From positions 17,003 through 81,002 of the forward strand of contig CAZDRI010000003.1 in assembly GCA_964508055.1 (NCBI GenBank): a DNA stretch of 64,000 nucleotides. The letters are read 5' to 3'. The notes under the pieces were generated by a model. That model saw nothing but the letters and a program-made list of their open reading frames with translations. It was not told the DNA's origin and searched no databases. The translations under genes and the position numbers were made by a program. Of the stretch, positions 1-9,515 are shown piece after piece; positions within the stretch are counted from its first letter, which is position 1; the number at the start of each line of letters is the position of its first letter. The DNA comes from CAZDRI01 sp964508055. GTDB lineage: Bacteria > Pseudomonadota > Gammaproteobacteria > PS1 > Pseudothioglobaceae.

Positions 1-3000
1 AAGCAACAGATATTATTAAACTTTGTCATATTGAAAATGTGAAAAGAATAGAAAGAGGGGTTATTTATCACTTTGATAAAAATCTAAGTAAAGACAAAGT
101 GTTAAAAGCAGCTGCAATGCTAATAGATAAAATGACTGAAACAGTTATTTTTGATGAAAATGATGTTAATAAGTTATTTCAAGAGCACAAGCCGAAACCT
201 CTAAAATATATTGATATTCTAAATAAGGGTATTGCCGCTATTACTGCTGCAAATGAAACTTATGGCATGGCACTTAGTGCTAATGAAATAGATTATTTAT
301 TTAAAAATTTTACTAAGCTCAATAGAAACCCTACTGATATTGAGCTTATGATGTTTGCTCAAGCTAATTCTGAGCATTGTAGGCATAAAATCTTTAATGC
401 TAATTGGACTATTGATACTATAAAAAAAGATAATTCTCTTTTTAGTATGATTAAAAATACTTATCAGCAAAACCCCAAAGATAAATTATCAGTATATGCT
501 GATAATGCTGCTGTTATAAAAGGACATAAAGCTAAACACTTTTACCCCAACAGTAAAGGTCTTTACCAAACTAAAGAAGAAAATAAAGATATATTAATAA
601 AAGTAGAAACCCATAACCACCCTACTGCAATATCACCTTACCCCGGTGCCGCCACTGGCTCAGGTGGTGAGATTCGTGATGAAGGGGCAACAGGTCAAGG
701 CTCTAAGCCGAAAATAGCTTTATGCGGTTTTTCAGTATCAAATTTAAAAATACCAAATGCATTACAAAGTTGGGAGATTGATTACGGTAAGCCTGAAAAT
801 ATTGCCTCAAGCTTAGATATTATGATTGAGGCACCAATAGGTGCCGCCCAATATAATAATGAATTTGGTCGTCCTAATTTGTGTGGCTATTTTCGCTCTT
901 TTGAACAAAAAACTAATGATGGTCAAATTCGTGGTTATCATAAACCAATTATGCTTGCTGGTGGGCTAGGTAATATTAAAAGAAAGCATATTCAAAAAAG
1001 ACAGATTCCCAAAGGAGCTAAAATAATTGTGTTAGGTGGTCCTGCAATGTTAATAGGCTTAGGAGGTGGTGCCGCCTCAAGTATCGGTAGTGGTGAACAG
1101 AGTGAAGACTTAGATTTTGCATCAGTGCAGCGTTCAAACCCAGAAATGCAAAGAAGATGCCAAGAAGTTATTGATAGATGTACTTATTTGGGTGATAAAA
1201 ACCCTATCATATCAATACACGATATTGGCGCAGGCGGATTATCTAATGGTTTGCCAGAATTAATACATGACTCTAAAATGGGTGCTAAGTTTGAGCTAAG
1301 AAATATACCTTGTGCTGATAAGCAAATGTCCCCTATGGAAATATGGTGTAATGAATCTCAAGAACGCTATGTTTTAGCAGTTGATGATGGCAATTTAGCT
1401 GTTTTTAGCGATATTTGCAAGCGTGAACGCGCACCTTTTGCAGTTTTAGGAGAAGCTGTAACAAATGAACATTTAATATTAAATGATGAGTTATTTAAGA
1501 ATTCAGCTATTAATATACCTATGAGTATTTTATTTGCTAACACCCCAAAACTTAGCAAAAATATTAAAACTATAACTCCGCAATTAACAAAATTTGACAC
1601 TTCAATAATTAATTTAAAAGATGCAATTCATAAAATCTTGCAATTACCAACTGTGGCATCTAAAAACTTTTTAATAACTATCGGTGACAGAACTATAACA
1701 GGATTAGTAGCTAGAGACCAAATGATAGGTCCATGGCAGGTGCCAGTTGCAGACTGTGCTATATCTTTATCTGATTTTGAAAATTATCACGGTGAAGCTA
1801 TGGCTATTGGTGAAAAAACTCCACTCGCCCTTATAAATCCTGCTGCTACTGCAAGAATGACTATTGGTGAGGCTTTAACTAATTTACTTGGAGTTTATAT
1901 TGATGATATAAAAAATATAAATCTATCAGCTAATTGGATGTGTGCTGCTAACCATAAAGATGAAGAAGCTAAATTATATCAAGCAGTAAAAGCTGTTGGT
2001 TTAGAGCTATGCCCTAAATTAGGTATAACTATCCCTGTTGGTAAAGATTCAATGAGTATGAAAAGCTCTTGGCTTGAAAATAATAAAGATAAAACTGTAG
2101 TTGCACCATTATCATTAATTATTTCGGCATTTTCAAAAGTGAGTGATGTAAGACGCCAAATAACTCCACTACTTACTACTGATATTGCTACAAAATTATT
2201 ATTAATAGATTTAGGATTTAATAATAATCGTATGGGTGGTTCAGCTTTGGCACAAGTTTATAACCAAGTAGGTGATGAGACTCCTGATTTAGATAATACA
2301 GAAATTTTTAAAAATTTTTTTCATATTATTAATAAGCTAAATATTGACAATAAAATCCTAAGCTATCATGACCGCTCTGATGGTGGAGTGTTAGCAACAC
2401 TTTTAGAGATGGCATTTGCCTCACATTGCGGTTTAGATATTAATATAAATATTAACAAGAAAAATATTATCCCTCAATTATTTAATGAAGAATTAGGCTG
2501 TGTTATTCAAATTAAAGACGATGACTATGATGAAGTGCTAACAGCACTAAAAAATGCTGGGCTTGAAAATGCAGTTAGCGAGGTCGCAAAAATAAATTCT
2601 ACAGATAGCATCAACATCAATAATTTATTTAGTGAAAAACGCTATAAATTACAGCAACTATGGGCTAAAACTTCCTATGAAATAGCAAAATTACGCGATA
2701 ACCCTGATTGTGCCAAACAAGAGTTTGATAATGTTTTAAATGATGACAATGGACTTATTATCAAACCAAATTTTGATGTTAATAATCTAAATATCATTAC
2801 TAGTAGTAAAAAACCAAAAATAGCTATTCTTCGTGAGCAAGGGGTTAATGGTCAAATTGAAATGGCTGCCGCATTTTCATATGCTGGATTTAAAGCAATA
2901 GATGTGCATATGAGCGATATTCTAAATTCTAAAATTAGCTTATCTCAATTTAAAGGTTTAGTTGCTTGTGGCGGCTTTTCTTATGGTGATGTCTTAGGTG

Positions 3001-3566
3001 CTGGTCGTGGTTGGGCTAACAGTATTTTATTTAATTCAAAAGCAAAAGATGAATTTCAAGAATTTTTTAAACGCGATGATACTTTCTCTTTAGGGGTTTG
3101 TAATGGTTGTCAAATGTTAGCTAATTTAAAAGAAATAATACCTAATGCTAGTCATTTTCCTAAATTTATTAGAAACACTTCAGAACAATTTGAAGCAAGG
3201 TTTTCATCAGTATTAATACCTAAATCTAACTCTATATTTTTTAAAGATATGGAAAATTCAATTCTACCAATAGCAATAGCACATGGCGAAGGTAGAGCAA
3301 AAATTGATAGTGAAATAATAAAAGATTTATATGCCTTACAATATGTTGATAATTTTGGAATGCCTAGCCAAAAATACCCTTTTAACCCAAATGGTTCAGA
3401 TGATGCTCTAGCTGGAATTACAAGTTCAGATGGAAGGGTTACAATTATGATGCCTCATCCTGAAAGGGTTTTTAGAGCTGTGCAAAACTCATATTATCCA
3501 AAACAATGGCAGGATAATTCTCCTTGGTTACAAATGTTTATAAATGCTAGAAAATGGAGCAATTAA
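1..3566 (+). CDS. purL: Phosphoribosylformylglycinamidine synthase, 5' end outside window
   Basis: PurL makes FGAM from FGAR, glutamine and ATP, the fourth step of purine synthesis. This is the long single-chain form found in Proteobacteria: synthetase domains followed by a C-terminal class I glutaminase. The catalytic Cys of the VCNGCQ motif is coded at 3099-3101, and the His/Glu of MPHPER lies near 3450. The reading frame is open from base 3 and already matches the family there (ATDI...ERGV), so the GTG at 39 is not the true start. By comparison with E. coli PurL about 110-120 residues lie upstream of the window. It overlaps the next gene by 13 bases. Confidence 0.97.
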   Translation, partial: ATDIIKLCHIENVKRIERGVIYHFDKNLSKDKVLKAAAMLIDKMTETVIFDENDVNKLFQEHKPKPLKYIDILNKGIAAITAANETYGMALSANEIDYLFKNFTKLNRNPTDIELMMFAQANSEHCRHKIFNANWTIDTIKKDNSLFSMIKNTYQQNPKDKLSVYADNAAVIKGHKAKHFYPNSKGLYQTKEENKDILIKVETHNHPTAISPYPGAATGSGGEIRDEGATGQGSKPKIALCGFSVSNLKIPNALQSWEIDYGKPENIASSLDIMIEAPIGAAQYNNEFGRPNLCGYFRSFEQKTNDGQIRGYHKPIMLAGGLGNIKRKHIQKRQIPKGAKIIVLGGPAMLIGLGGGAASSIGSGEQSEDLDFASVQRSNPEMQRRCQEVIDRCTYLGDKNPIISIHDIGAGGLSNGLPELIHDSKMGAKFELRNIPCADKQMSPMEIWCNESQERYVLAVDDGNLAVFSDICKRERAPFAVLGEAVTNEHLILNDELFKNSAINIPMSILFANTPKLSKNIKTITPQLTKFDTSIINLKDAIHKILQLPTVASKNFLITIGDRTITGLVARDQMIGPWQVPVADCAISLSDFENYHGEAMAIGEKTPLALINPAATARMTIGEALTNLLGVYIDDIKNINLSANWMCAANHKDEEAKLYQAVKAVGLELCPKLGITIPVGKDSMSMKSSWLENNKDKTVVAPLSLIISAFSKVSDVRRQITPLLTTDIATKLLLIDLGFNNNRMGGSALAQVYNQVGDETPDLDNTEIFKNFFHIINKLNIDNKILSYHDRSDGGVLATLLEMAFASHCGLDINININKKNIIPQLFNEELGCVIQIKDDDYDEVLTALKNAGLENAVSEVAKINSTDSININNLFSEKRYKLQQLWAKTSYEIAKLRDNPDCAKQEFDNVLNDDNGLIIKPNFDVNNLNIITSSKKPKIAILREQGVNGQIEMAAAFSYAGFKAIDVHMSDILNSKISLSQFKGLVACGGFSYGDVLGAGRGWANSILFNSKAKDEFQEFFKRDDTFSLGVCNGCQMLANLKEIIPNASHFPKFIRNTSEQFEARFSSVLIPKSNSIFFKDMENSILPIAIAHGEGRAKIDSEIIKDLYALQYVDNFGMPSQKYPFNPNGSDDALAGITSSDGRVTIMMPHPERVFRAVQNSYYPKQWQDNSPWLQMFINARKWSN

Positions 3567-4228
3567 AATATAAACTTATCCGTTCTTCTCGTAGAACTTT
3601 GGCTTTAGAAATTGACAAAAATGCCCAGCTAATTGTTAGAAGCCCTCAGTTGTTAAGTATTAAAAAAGTTAAAGATTTTATTAATGAAAAACAAAATTGG
3701 ATAGTAAAAAAACAACAGCAAATTTTAGAAAAAAAAGCAAACAGACCTAAGAAACAATATATTAATGGTGAAAAATTTTTATATTTAGGTAATGAATACC
3801 CATTAAATATAGTAGAAAAACAATATGAGCCTTTGTTTTTACTGCAAGATACATTTTATTTAGCAAAGAAATATCAAAAAAATGCTAGTGAAGTATTTAA
3901 AATTTGGTATAAAAAAACTGCTGAAAAATTAATACCTCCTAGAGTTAAACTTTATGCAAATAAACATAATTTAACCTTTAATAATATTAGAATAACTGAC
4001 GCTACTACCCGCTGGGGCTCTTGCAGCACTTATAATAATTTAAATTTTAATTTAGCTTTAATTATGGCTGATATTGATGTTATTGATTATGTTATAGCCC
4101 ATGAAATTGCCCACACTATCCATAAAAATCATTCGTCTGACTTTTGGCAATTAGTTGAGGTAATCAAACCTAATTATAAAAAGCATAAAGAATGGTTAAA
4201 AAATAATGCAGAGTTGTTGATTATTTAA
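3554..4228 (+). CDS. YgjP-like M48/DUF45 metal-dependent hydrolase
   Basis: A 224-residue protein of the YgjP (DUF45) family. It has the conserved RWGSCS stretch near residue 153 and a zinc-type HEIAH motif (His183, Glu184, His187) in the C-terminal part. Relatives are soluble proteins with a minigluzincin-like fold; E. coli YgjP has been linked to UTP pyrophosphatase activity, but the physiological role here is unknown. The ATG lies inside the last codons of purL, which suggests translational coupling. It converges with gmk, leaving only 8 bases between the stop codons. Confidence 0.85.
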   Translation: MEQLKYKLIRSSRRTLALEIDKNAQLIVRSPQLLSIKKVKDFINEKQNWIVKKQQQILEKKANRPKKQYINGEKFLYLGNEYPLNIVEKQYEPLFLLQDTFYLAKKYQKNASEVFKIWYKKTAEKLIPPRVKLYANKHNLTFNNIRITDATTRWGSCSTYNNLNFNLALIMADIDVIDYVIAHEIAHTIHKNHSSDFWQLVEVIKPNYKKHKEWLKNNAELLII

Positions 4229-4236
4229 GATAGTGA

Positions 4237-4866
4237 TTATTTTGCAGAAATCTTACCATTTTTTAAGCCCAATTTATCAAATATAGGCTTGTTTTTTAAT
4301 TGTTGCTTAAGGCTTAATCTGTTAGCTACTATTATACTTTTAAAGTCTTGGACAGCATCATCAAAAGAGTCATTTATGATAATAAAATCATACTCGTTGA
4401 AGTGGCTCATTTCAGTTGTTGCTTTTTTCATTCTTTTTATTATTACCTCGTCATCATCTTTATTCCTACTTTTTAATCTATACTCTAAATCTTTTTTTGA
4501 CGGTGGCAATATAAATATGCTTATAGCCTCTGGATAATTTGCTTTTACTTGTCTCGCCCCCTGCCAATCTATATCTATAATAATGTCTAAGTTTTTATTT
4601 AAATTTTCTTTTATAAAAATCTTACTAGTACCATAACTATTATCAAATACTGTTGCATATTCTAAAAAATAATTATCTTTAATTAGATTAGCAAATTTCT
4701 TTTTGCTTACAAAAAAATAGTCTTTGCCATCTATTTCCCCATCTCTTGGCTCTCTTGTGGTATGTGATGTTGAAGTAATAATATTATCTAAATCTTTTAT
4801 TAATTCTTTTATTAAACTAGTCTTGCCAGTTCCTGATGGGGCAGATACAATAAATAAATTAGCCAT
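4237..4866 (-). CDS. gmk: Guanylate kinase
   Basis: Gmk phosphorylates GMP to GDP with ATP. The 209-residue length is normal for the family. A P-loop SAPSGTGKT is at residues 8-16, and the GMP-binding residues are in the TTREPRDGE stretch near residues 37-45. It is the last gene of the long minus-strand run that starts at hslU, 4 bases downstream of the yggX stop. In E. coli gmk sits with rpoZ-spoT, so its place behind murJ-yggX is a local arrangement. Confidence 0.96.
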   Translation of the reverse strand: MANLFIVSAPSGTGKTSLIKELIKDLDNIITSTSHTTREPRDGEIDGKDYFFVSKKKFANLIKDNYFLEYATVFDNSYGTSKIFIKENLNKNLDIIIDIDWQGARQVKANYPEAISIFILPPSKKDLEYRLKSRNKDDDEVIIKRMKKATTEMSHFNEYDFIIINDSFDDAVQDFKSIIVANRLSLKQQLKNKPIFDKLGLKNGKISAK

Positions 4867-4870
4867 ATAT

Positions 4871-5140
4871 TTATTCTGGTGGTATGAAGCCTTTAATCTT
4901 GCTAGCGCCTTCTTCGCTAAAAAAGAACTTATTTAGCTCATCTTTTAAAAATTGTTGTGCACTATCATCCACTAAACTTAGCATGTTTTCGTTAATTAAC
5001 ATAATTTGATGTTCAAGCCATATTTTCCAAGCTTCTTCACTTACATTTTCTAATATTTTTTTACCCAAATCTCCAGGTACAGGAGCAATGTCTAATGCTT
5101 TTAATTCTTTTTTAAGTTTTACACAATAAACTGTTTTCAT
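4871..5140 (-). CDS. yggX: YggX, Fe(II)-trafficking / oxidative damage protection protein
   Basis: An 89-residue protein matching the YggX family over its whole length: a conserved Cys near the N-terminus (Cys6), the PGDLGK turn, and the EAWKIWLEHQ...LINE block. YggX proteins help keep Fe-S clusters active under oxidative stress; the biochemical mechanism is debated. In many gammaproteobacteria it follows mutY, but here it lies between murJ and gmk. The start overlaps the end of murJ by 4 bases. Confidence 0.93.
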   Translation of the reverse strand: MKTVYCVKLKKELKALDIAPVPGDLGKKILENVSEEAWKIWLEHQIMLINENMLSLVDDSAQQFLKDELNKFFFSEEGASKIKGFIPPE

Positions 5141-6657
5141 AAATCTTTAAATCTTATTTTAAATAAAAAAATGCAACTAAAATATATACAAATTGCAATA
5201 ATTATATCCTCAAGTAATAGTAGTGAACGCTTAAATGTATCTGCAATTACAAGTGAATTAATATCATTGCCGTATAAAAATAAAAACAATATCATAAGCC
5301 CGCTAGCCATAATCACTTTAATAAAAATCATTAAAATAGATTTATCAAATCTATATATGTTTTGCTTGAACAAGTAAAAATATAGTAAAGCTGCATTTAT
5401 AAAAGCAGCTATGCTTGTAGCTAAGGCAAGCCCAACGTGTTTAAAATGAAAAATAAGTATTAAATTTAATACCATATTACTCAGCATTGCTATTACACCT
5501 ACTTTTACTGGTGTTTTTGTGTCTCCTCTTGCATAAAATGCTGAAGCTAAAATTTTAATAAACATAAAACCTACAAGGCCAAAAGAATAAGCAATTAGAC
5601 TGGAGCTAGATTTTTTAACATCTGTGAAAGAAAAATCACCATACTGAAATAAAGTAGTCAATAAATGCTCAGATAATAATATTAATCCTATCATTGCTGG
5701 CACACCTAATATTATTGCAAGTTTTAAAGAATTACCTAAAGTTTTCTTAAAAGAAATAAAGTCCGACTTAGAGTGTTGGCTAGACAAACTCGGCAGGGCA
5801 ACTGTTGCTAAAGCTATACCAAATAATCCCAAAGGAAACTCTAATAACCTATCAGAATAATAAAGCCATGAAATACTGCCAGTAACCAAAAATGACGCTA
5901 AAAATGTATCAAATAACAAATTAATTTGAGAAACACTTACTCCAAATATTGCTGGAAGCATCCTTTTTTTTAAAACACTAACTTCATTATGAGTCCCTCT
6001 AACAAATTTTGGCAGTTTTTTTATTTTCATTAAAAAAGGTATCTGGAATAAGACCTGGGCAATGCCTCCAAAAAAAACACCCCAAGCAAGAGCCATTATT
6101 GGTTTTTCAAAATAATCTGCTAAAAACACAGCAGATAAAATAATAGCAATATTAAGTAATACAGGAGTGAAAGCAGGAGCAGCAAAACGATTATAAGTAT
6201 TTAAAATACCTCCCATAAATGCTGTTAAGGATATAAATAATAAATAAGGAAAAGTTATTCTTAGCATATCACTTGCCAATTCAAATTTTGGTGTTTGATA
6301 AAATCCAAAAGCAAAAACAAAAATAATTATAGGTGCAGCTAATACTGCAATAGCTGTTATTATTATTAAAATAGTTAATAACTTAGTGCCTATATGATTT
6401 ATAAGAATATTTACTTCATTTTCTGATTTTGTCTCTTTAGTTTTAGCTAAGATGGGGATAAATGCTTGAGAAAAAGCTCCTTCAGCAAAAAGCCTGCGCA
6501 AAAAATTTGGTATTTTAAAAGCAACAAAAAAAGCATCTGAGTTTTGACTAGCACCAAAATAATTAGCAACAATTATGTCTCTTACTAGTCCTAATATCCT
6601 TGATATAAAGGTCATTAAGCTGACAATGATAGATGATTTTATAAAGAATTTAGTCAT
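5137..6657 (-). CDS. murJ: MurJ lipid II flippase
   Basis: An inner-membrane protein of the MOP superfamily that moves lipid II to the periplasmic face for peptidoglycan synthesis. The 506 residues are almost entirely hydrophobic segments, consistent with 14 transmembrane helices. The N-terminus carries the family signature SRILGLVRDI...FGAS followed by FKIPNFLRRLFAEGAFS, which includes the essential Arg residues. It sits 30 bases behind lpxA, so envelope lipid and peptidoglycan genes are probably co-transcribed. Confidence 0.96.
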   Translation of the reverse strand: MTKFFIKSSIIVSLMTFISRILGLVRDIIVANYFGASQNSDAFFVAFKIPNFLRRLFAEGAFSQAFIPILAKTKETKSENEVNILINHIGTKLLTILIIITAIAVLAAPIIIFVFAFGFYQTPKFELASDMLRITFPYLLFISLTAFMGGILNTYNRFAAPAFTPVLLNIAIILSAVFLADYFEKPIMALAWGVFFGGIAQVLFQIPFLMKIKKLPKFVRGTHNEVSVLKKRMLPAIFGVSVSQINLLFDTFLASFLVTGSISWLYYSDRLLEFPLGLFGIALATVALPSLSSQHSKSDFISFKKTLGNSLKLAIILGVPAMIGLILLSEHLLTTLFQYGDFSFTDVKKSSSSLIAYSFGLVGFMFIKILASAFYARGDTKTPVKVGVIAMLSNMVLNLILIFHFKHVGLALATSIAAFINAALLYFYLFKQNIYRFDKSILMIFIKVIMASGLMILFLFLYGNDINSLVIADTFKRSLLLLEDIIIAICIYFSCIFLFKIRFKDL

Positions 6658-6687
6658 ATTGAAGCTATGTTCAAATAAAGCAACTTA

Positions 6688-7482
6688 TTATTCTTCATAG
6701 CCTCGCGTCATAATACCTTGTTCAGAAATTCTAATAAACTCAATAAGTCTATTGACCTCTTTACTATCTTTTTCCTGTTTTTCTAAATCCACAAGTATTG
6801 CATCTAATAACTTGCCTTGACTTCTATAAACAGCTTTAAAGGCTCTTTTTATTGCTGATATTGATTTGTCATTAAATTTTCTTCTATTTAAACCTACAGT
6901 ATTTACACATCTTACTCGGGTTGGATGTCCTGAAACAACAACAAATGGAGGGACATCTTTATTAACAGTGCAATTAAAACCAAAATAAGTGCTTTCACCA
7001 ATTGCACAAAATTGTTTAACTAAAGTAAAACCTCCTAAAAAAGCGTAATCATACAATTTCACATGTCCAGCAAGTGATGCGTTATTTGCCATAATAACAT
7101 TATTACCTACATGACAATCGTGTGCTATATGAACATATGACATAAAAAGGTTATTAGAACCGATACTAGTTATACTGTTTTCTTTTTCTGTGCCTCTATT
7201 AATTGTGCAAAACTCGCGAAAAATATTATTGTCACTTATTGTTAGTGTGCTTTTATCTCCTTTCTTATAAGTAATATCTTGTGGATCACCTCCAATTGAG
7301 GCAAAAGAGTATATGCGGTTATTTTTGCCTATCTTAGTTGGACCATTAATCACAGCGTGCGAATCTACTATAGTGCCAGAATCAATTTCAACATTATCAC
7401 CAATTACAGTGTAGGCGCCAATTGTTGCATTACTACTAATATTAGCACTTTCACTTATTATTGCTCTTTCATCTATAGTCAT
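6688..7482 (-). CDS. lpxA: UDP-N-acetylglucosamine O-acyltransferase LpxA
   Basis: LpxA transfers a hydroxyacyl chain from ACP to UDP-GlcNAc, the first step of lipid A synthesis. The 264 residues start with left-handed beta-helix hexapeptide repeats, followed by a C-terminal helical part. The IAHDC motif contains His121, equivalent to the catalytic His125 of E. coli. The start codon overlaps the fabZ stop by 4 bases, the usual coupling in this cluster. In E. coli lpxB follows; here murJ follows instead and lpxB is not in the window. Confidence 0.97.
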   Translation of the reverse strand: MTIDERAIISESANISSNATIGAYTVIGDNVEIDSGTIVDSHAVINGPTKIGKNNRIYSFASIGGDPQDITYKKGDKSTLTISDNNIFREFCTINRGTEKENSITSIGSNNLFMSYVHIAHDCHVGNNVIMANNASLAGHVKLYDYAFLGGFTLVKQFCAIGESTYFGFNCTVNKDVPPFVVVSGHPTRVRCVNTVGLNRRKFNDKSISAIKRAFKAVYRSQGKLLDAILVDLEKQEKDSKEVNRLIEFIRISEQGIMTRGYEE

Positions 7483-7928
7483 TTAGATGATGCTGATTTT
7501 TGAGTGCACATCAAAGTAGCACTAGTTACAATATTTCCACCAACTGAGGCTTTGCAGGCAAACTTCCAAATACCTCTTTTAACTGTTAGCACTTCTACTT
7601 TAAGCTCTAATTGATCTCCTGGAATAACTGTTTTTTTAAAACGCACATCATCTATACCTACTAACATATATATTTGTGCCTTATCTGGTTTTCCAACCAT
7701 TGATTTAAAAGCTAAAATACCAGTAGCCTGAGCCAAAGCTTCTACTATTAGCACGCCGGGCATAATAGGGGTTTCAGGAAAGTGTCCAATGAACTGAGGT
7801 TCATTAAAAGTTATGTTTTTTATTGCAGTTAATGATTCGTTAAGCTTTATATTTGTTACTTTATCAATTAATAAAAAAGGATAACGATGAGGTAAATAAT
7901 TAAAAACTTCATTAATATCCATTTGCAT
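7479..7928 (-). CDS. fabZ: 3-hydroxyacyl-ACP dehydratase FabZ
   Basis: FabZ dehydrates 3-hydroxyacyl-ACP in fatty acid elongation and competes with LpxA and LpxD for the same substrate. The 149-residue hotdog-fold protein has the motif HRYPFLLID, and the catalytic pair His49 (GHFP) and Glu63 (VLIVEALAQ). It starts 2 bases downstream of the lpxD stop. The lpxD-fabZ-lpxA order is the classic one. Confidence 0.97.
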   Translation of the reverse strand: MQMDINEVFNYLPHRYPFLLIDKVTNIKLNESLTAIKNITFNEPQFIGHFPETPIMPGVLIVEALAQATGILAFKSMVGKPDKAQIYMLVGIDDVRFKKTVIPGDQLELKVEVLTVKRGIWKFACKASVGGNIVTSATLMCTQKSASSK

Positions 7929-7930
7929 AA

Positions 7931-8953
7931 TTAGTCCTTTAAATCTCTAAGTTTGATATTTAAAAACTTTATTATTTTATCAAGTTTTGTTAACCATAAA
8001 CTAACTACTTGCCATTGTTTGTGTTTCATTATTGGTACTATTCCAGTATATACCCCTTTTTGGGTAATGCTTTTATCAACAGAACTTTTGCCATTTATAA
8101 TAACATCATCAACAATATTTATATGCCCTGCAATTCCAACAACGCCTCCAACTAACACTCTTTTACCTAATGTTGTGCTTCCTGCAATACCAACACACGC
8201 TGCAATTGCAGAATCCTCTCCTATAACAACATTGTGAGCAATATGAACTAAATTATCAATCCTTACGCCATCGGATATTATTGTATCATCAATCACCCCC
8301 CTATCTATTGCACTATTGGCACCTATTTCAACATTACTGCCAATTGTAACTGAGCCAACATGATGTATTTTATGCCATTTATTATTATCATCTCTTGCAT
8401 TGCCAAAACCATCAGAGCCAATAACTGTTCCCGAATGAATAATAACATTATCAGCTATTTTTACTCCTATCAATAAAGACACATTTGGGTGCAAGTAACA
8501 ATTCTTTCCAAGCGTCACATTATCCTCTAAAACACAATGTGAATGAATTGTGCAATTATTTTTTATAACTACATTTTCTCCAATAACACAATAAGGTCCT
8601 ATTTTGACATTATTGCCAATAATTGCAGATTTACTTATAACTGCACTATGATGAATTCCATCTGTAATAGAAGGGTATGCTTTAAATAATTTAGACAGTT
8701 TTGCAAATTCTAACTGTGGATTATCCACAATAATAGAATTTGTCGGACAATCGTTTAACATATGTTCTGTTATTAGAACAACTCCTGCCTTAGTTTTTTT
8801 TAAATCGGATAAATATTTTTTATGTTCTATATACGCTATTTGATTGTTATTTGCATCAATTAAACTTGCAATAGAATTTATTTTTACATCTTCATTGCTG
8901 ATATAGTTTAATTTCCCATTTACAAAATCAGCAAGTTTTCTTATGTTATACAC
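7931..8953 (-). CDS. lpxD: UDP-3-O-(3-hydroxyacyl)glucosamine N-acyltransferase LpxD
   Basis: LpxD adds the N-linked hydroxyacyl chain in the third step of lipid A synthesis. The 340-residue protein has an N-terminal uridine-binding domain (about residues 1-100), then a hexapeptide-repeat beta-helix with the HIAHN motif holding the catalytic His, and a C-terminal helix. It sits between skp and fabZ as usual. Just upstream, at 8953-8975, an inverted repeat (AACCTT...AAGGTT) lies in the 37-base spacer to skp. Confidence 0.96.
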   Translation of the reverse strand: MYNIRKLADFVNGKLNYISNEDVKINSIASLIDANNNQIAYIEHKKYLSDLKKTKAGVVLITEHMLNDCPTNSIIVDNPQLEFAKLSKLFKAYPSITDGIHHSAVISKSAIIGNNVKIGPYCVIGENVVIKNNCTIHSHCVLEDNVTLGKNCYLHPNVSLLIGVKIADNVIIHSGTVIGSDGFGNARDDNNKWHKIHHVGSVTIGSNVEIGANSAIDRGVIDDTIISDGVRIDNLVHIAHNVVIGEDSAIAACVGIAGSTTLGKRVLVGGVVGIAGHINIVDDVIINGKSSVDKSITQKGVYTGIVPIMKHKQWQVVSLWLTKLDKIIKFLNIKLRDLKD

Positions 8954-8990
8954 AACATATAACCTTTTTTAAGGTTATCTTTATTTAACA

Positions 8991-9494
8991 TTATTTTTTA
9001 TAAACATTCTCTAAATATTCTAACACTAAAGGAGTTACATTTGCTTTGTCATTATTAAAAGCTATACCTTCATATAATATTAAATCATACCCTTCTCTTG
9101 TTCCAACCTCTTGGATAGAATCATTTATGAGGTTTTGAATTCTTTGCAATTCTTCATTTTTCTTAATTTCTAATTCTTCTTGAATATCATCTCTAGTCCT
9201 TTTTATTTTCTTTTGTAGAGCTATTATTTCTTTTTCTATCTCTCTTGCTTTTTCAGCGCTAATTATTGATTTTTGCTGTGAGTATAGGTTTGATTTTTCC
9301 TTATATTCTTTCGCTAAAGCAAGCATTTCTTTCTCTTGCGGCTTAAATTGGTCGGCTATCTCTTTGTTTGACTGTTGCACTTGAGGCGCTTTATCTAATA
9401 ACACTGAAACATTTACAGTTCCAATTTTAAGATTATTTGCATAAGTAGAGTTAACAGCAAAACCAATCATTAGTATTAAAAATATTTTTTTCAT
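8991..9494 (-). CDS. skp: Skp/OmpH periplasmic chaperone
   Basis: A 167-residue Skp-family protein. It has a Sec signal peptide (KKIFLILMIGFAVNSTYA, cleavage near residue 19) and then a short beta part (KIGTVNVSVLL). The middle is a long charged coiled coil (about residues 45-115) that forms the tentacles of the trimer. Skp holds unfolded outer-membrane proteins in the periplasm for delivery to BamA, whose gene is immediately upstream (21 bases). Confidence 0.92.
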   Translation of the reverse strand: MKKIFLILMIGFAVNSTYANNLKIGTVNVSVLLDKAPQVQQSNKEIADQFKPQEKEMLALAKEYKEKSNLYSQQKSIISAEKAREIEKEIIALQKKIKRTRDDIQEELEIKKNEELQRIQNLINDSIQEVGTREGYDLILYEGIAFNNDKANVTPLVLEYLENVYKK

Positions 9495-9515
9495 ATTAAT
9501 ATTCTCCTAAATATC

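Noticed and set aside
39..41. GTG as the start of purL
   Set aside because: The frame upstream to base 3 already encodes residues conserved in PurL, so the gene begins before the window.
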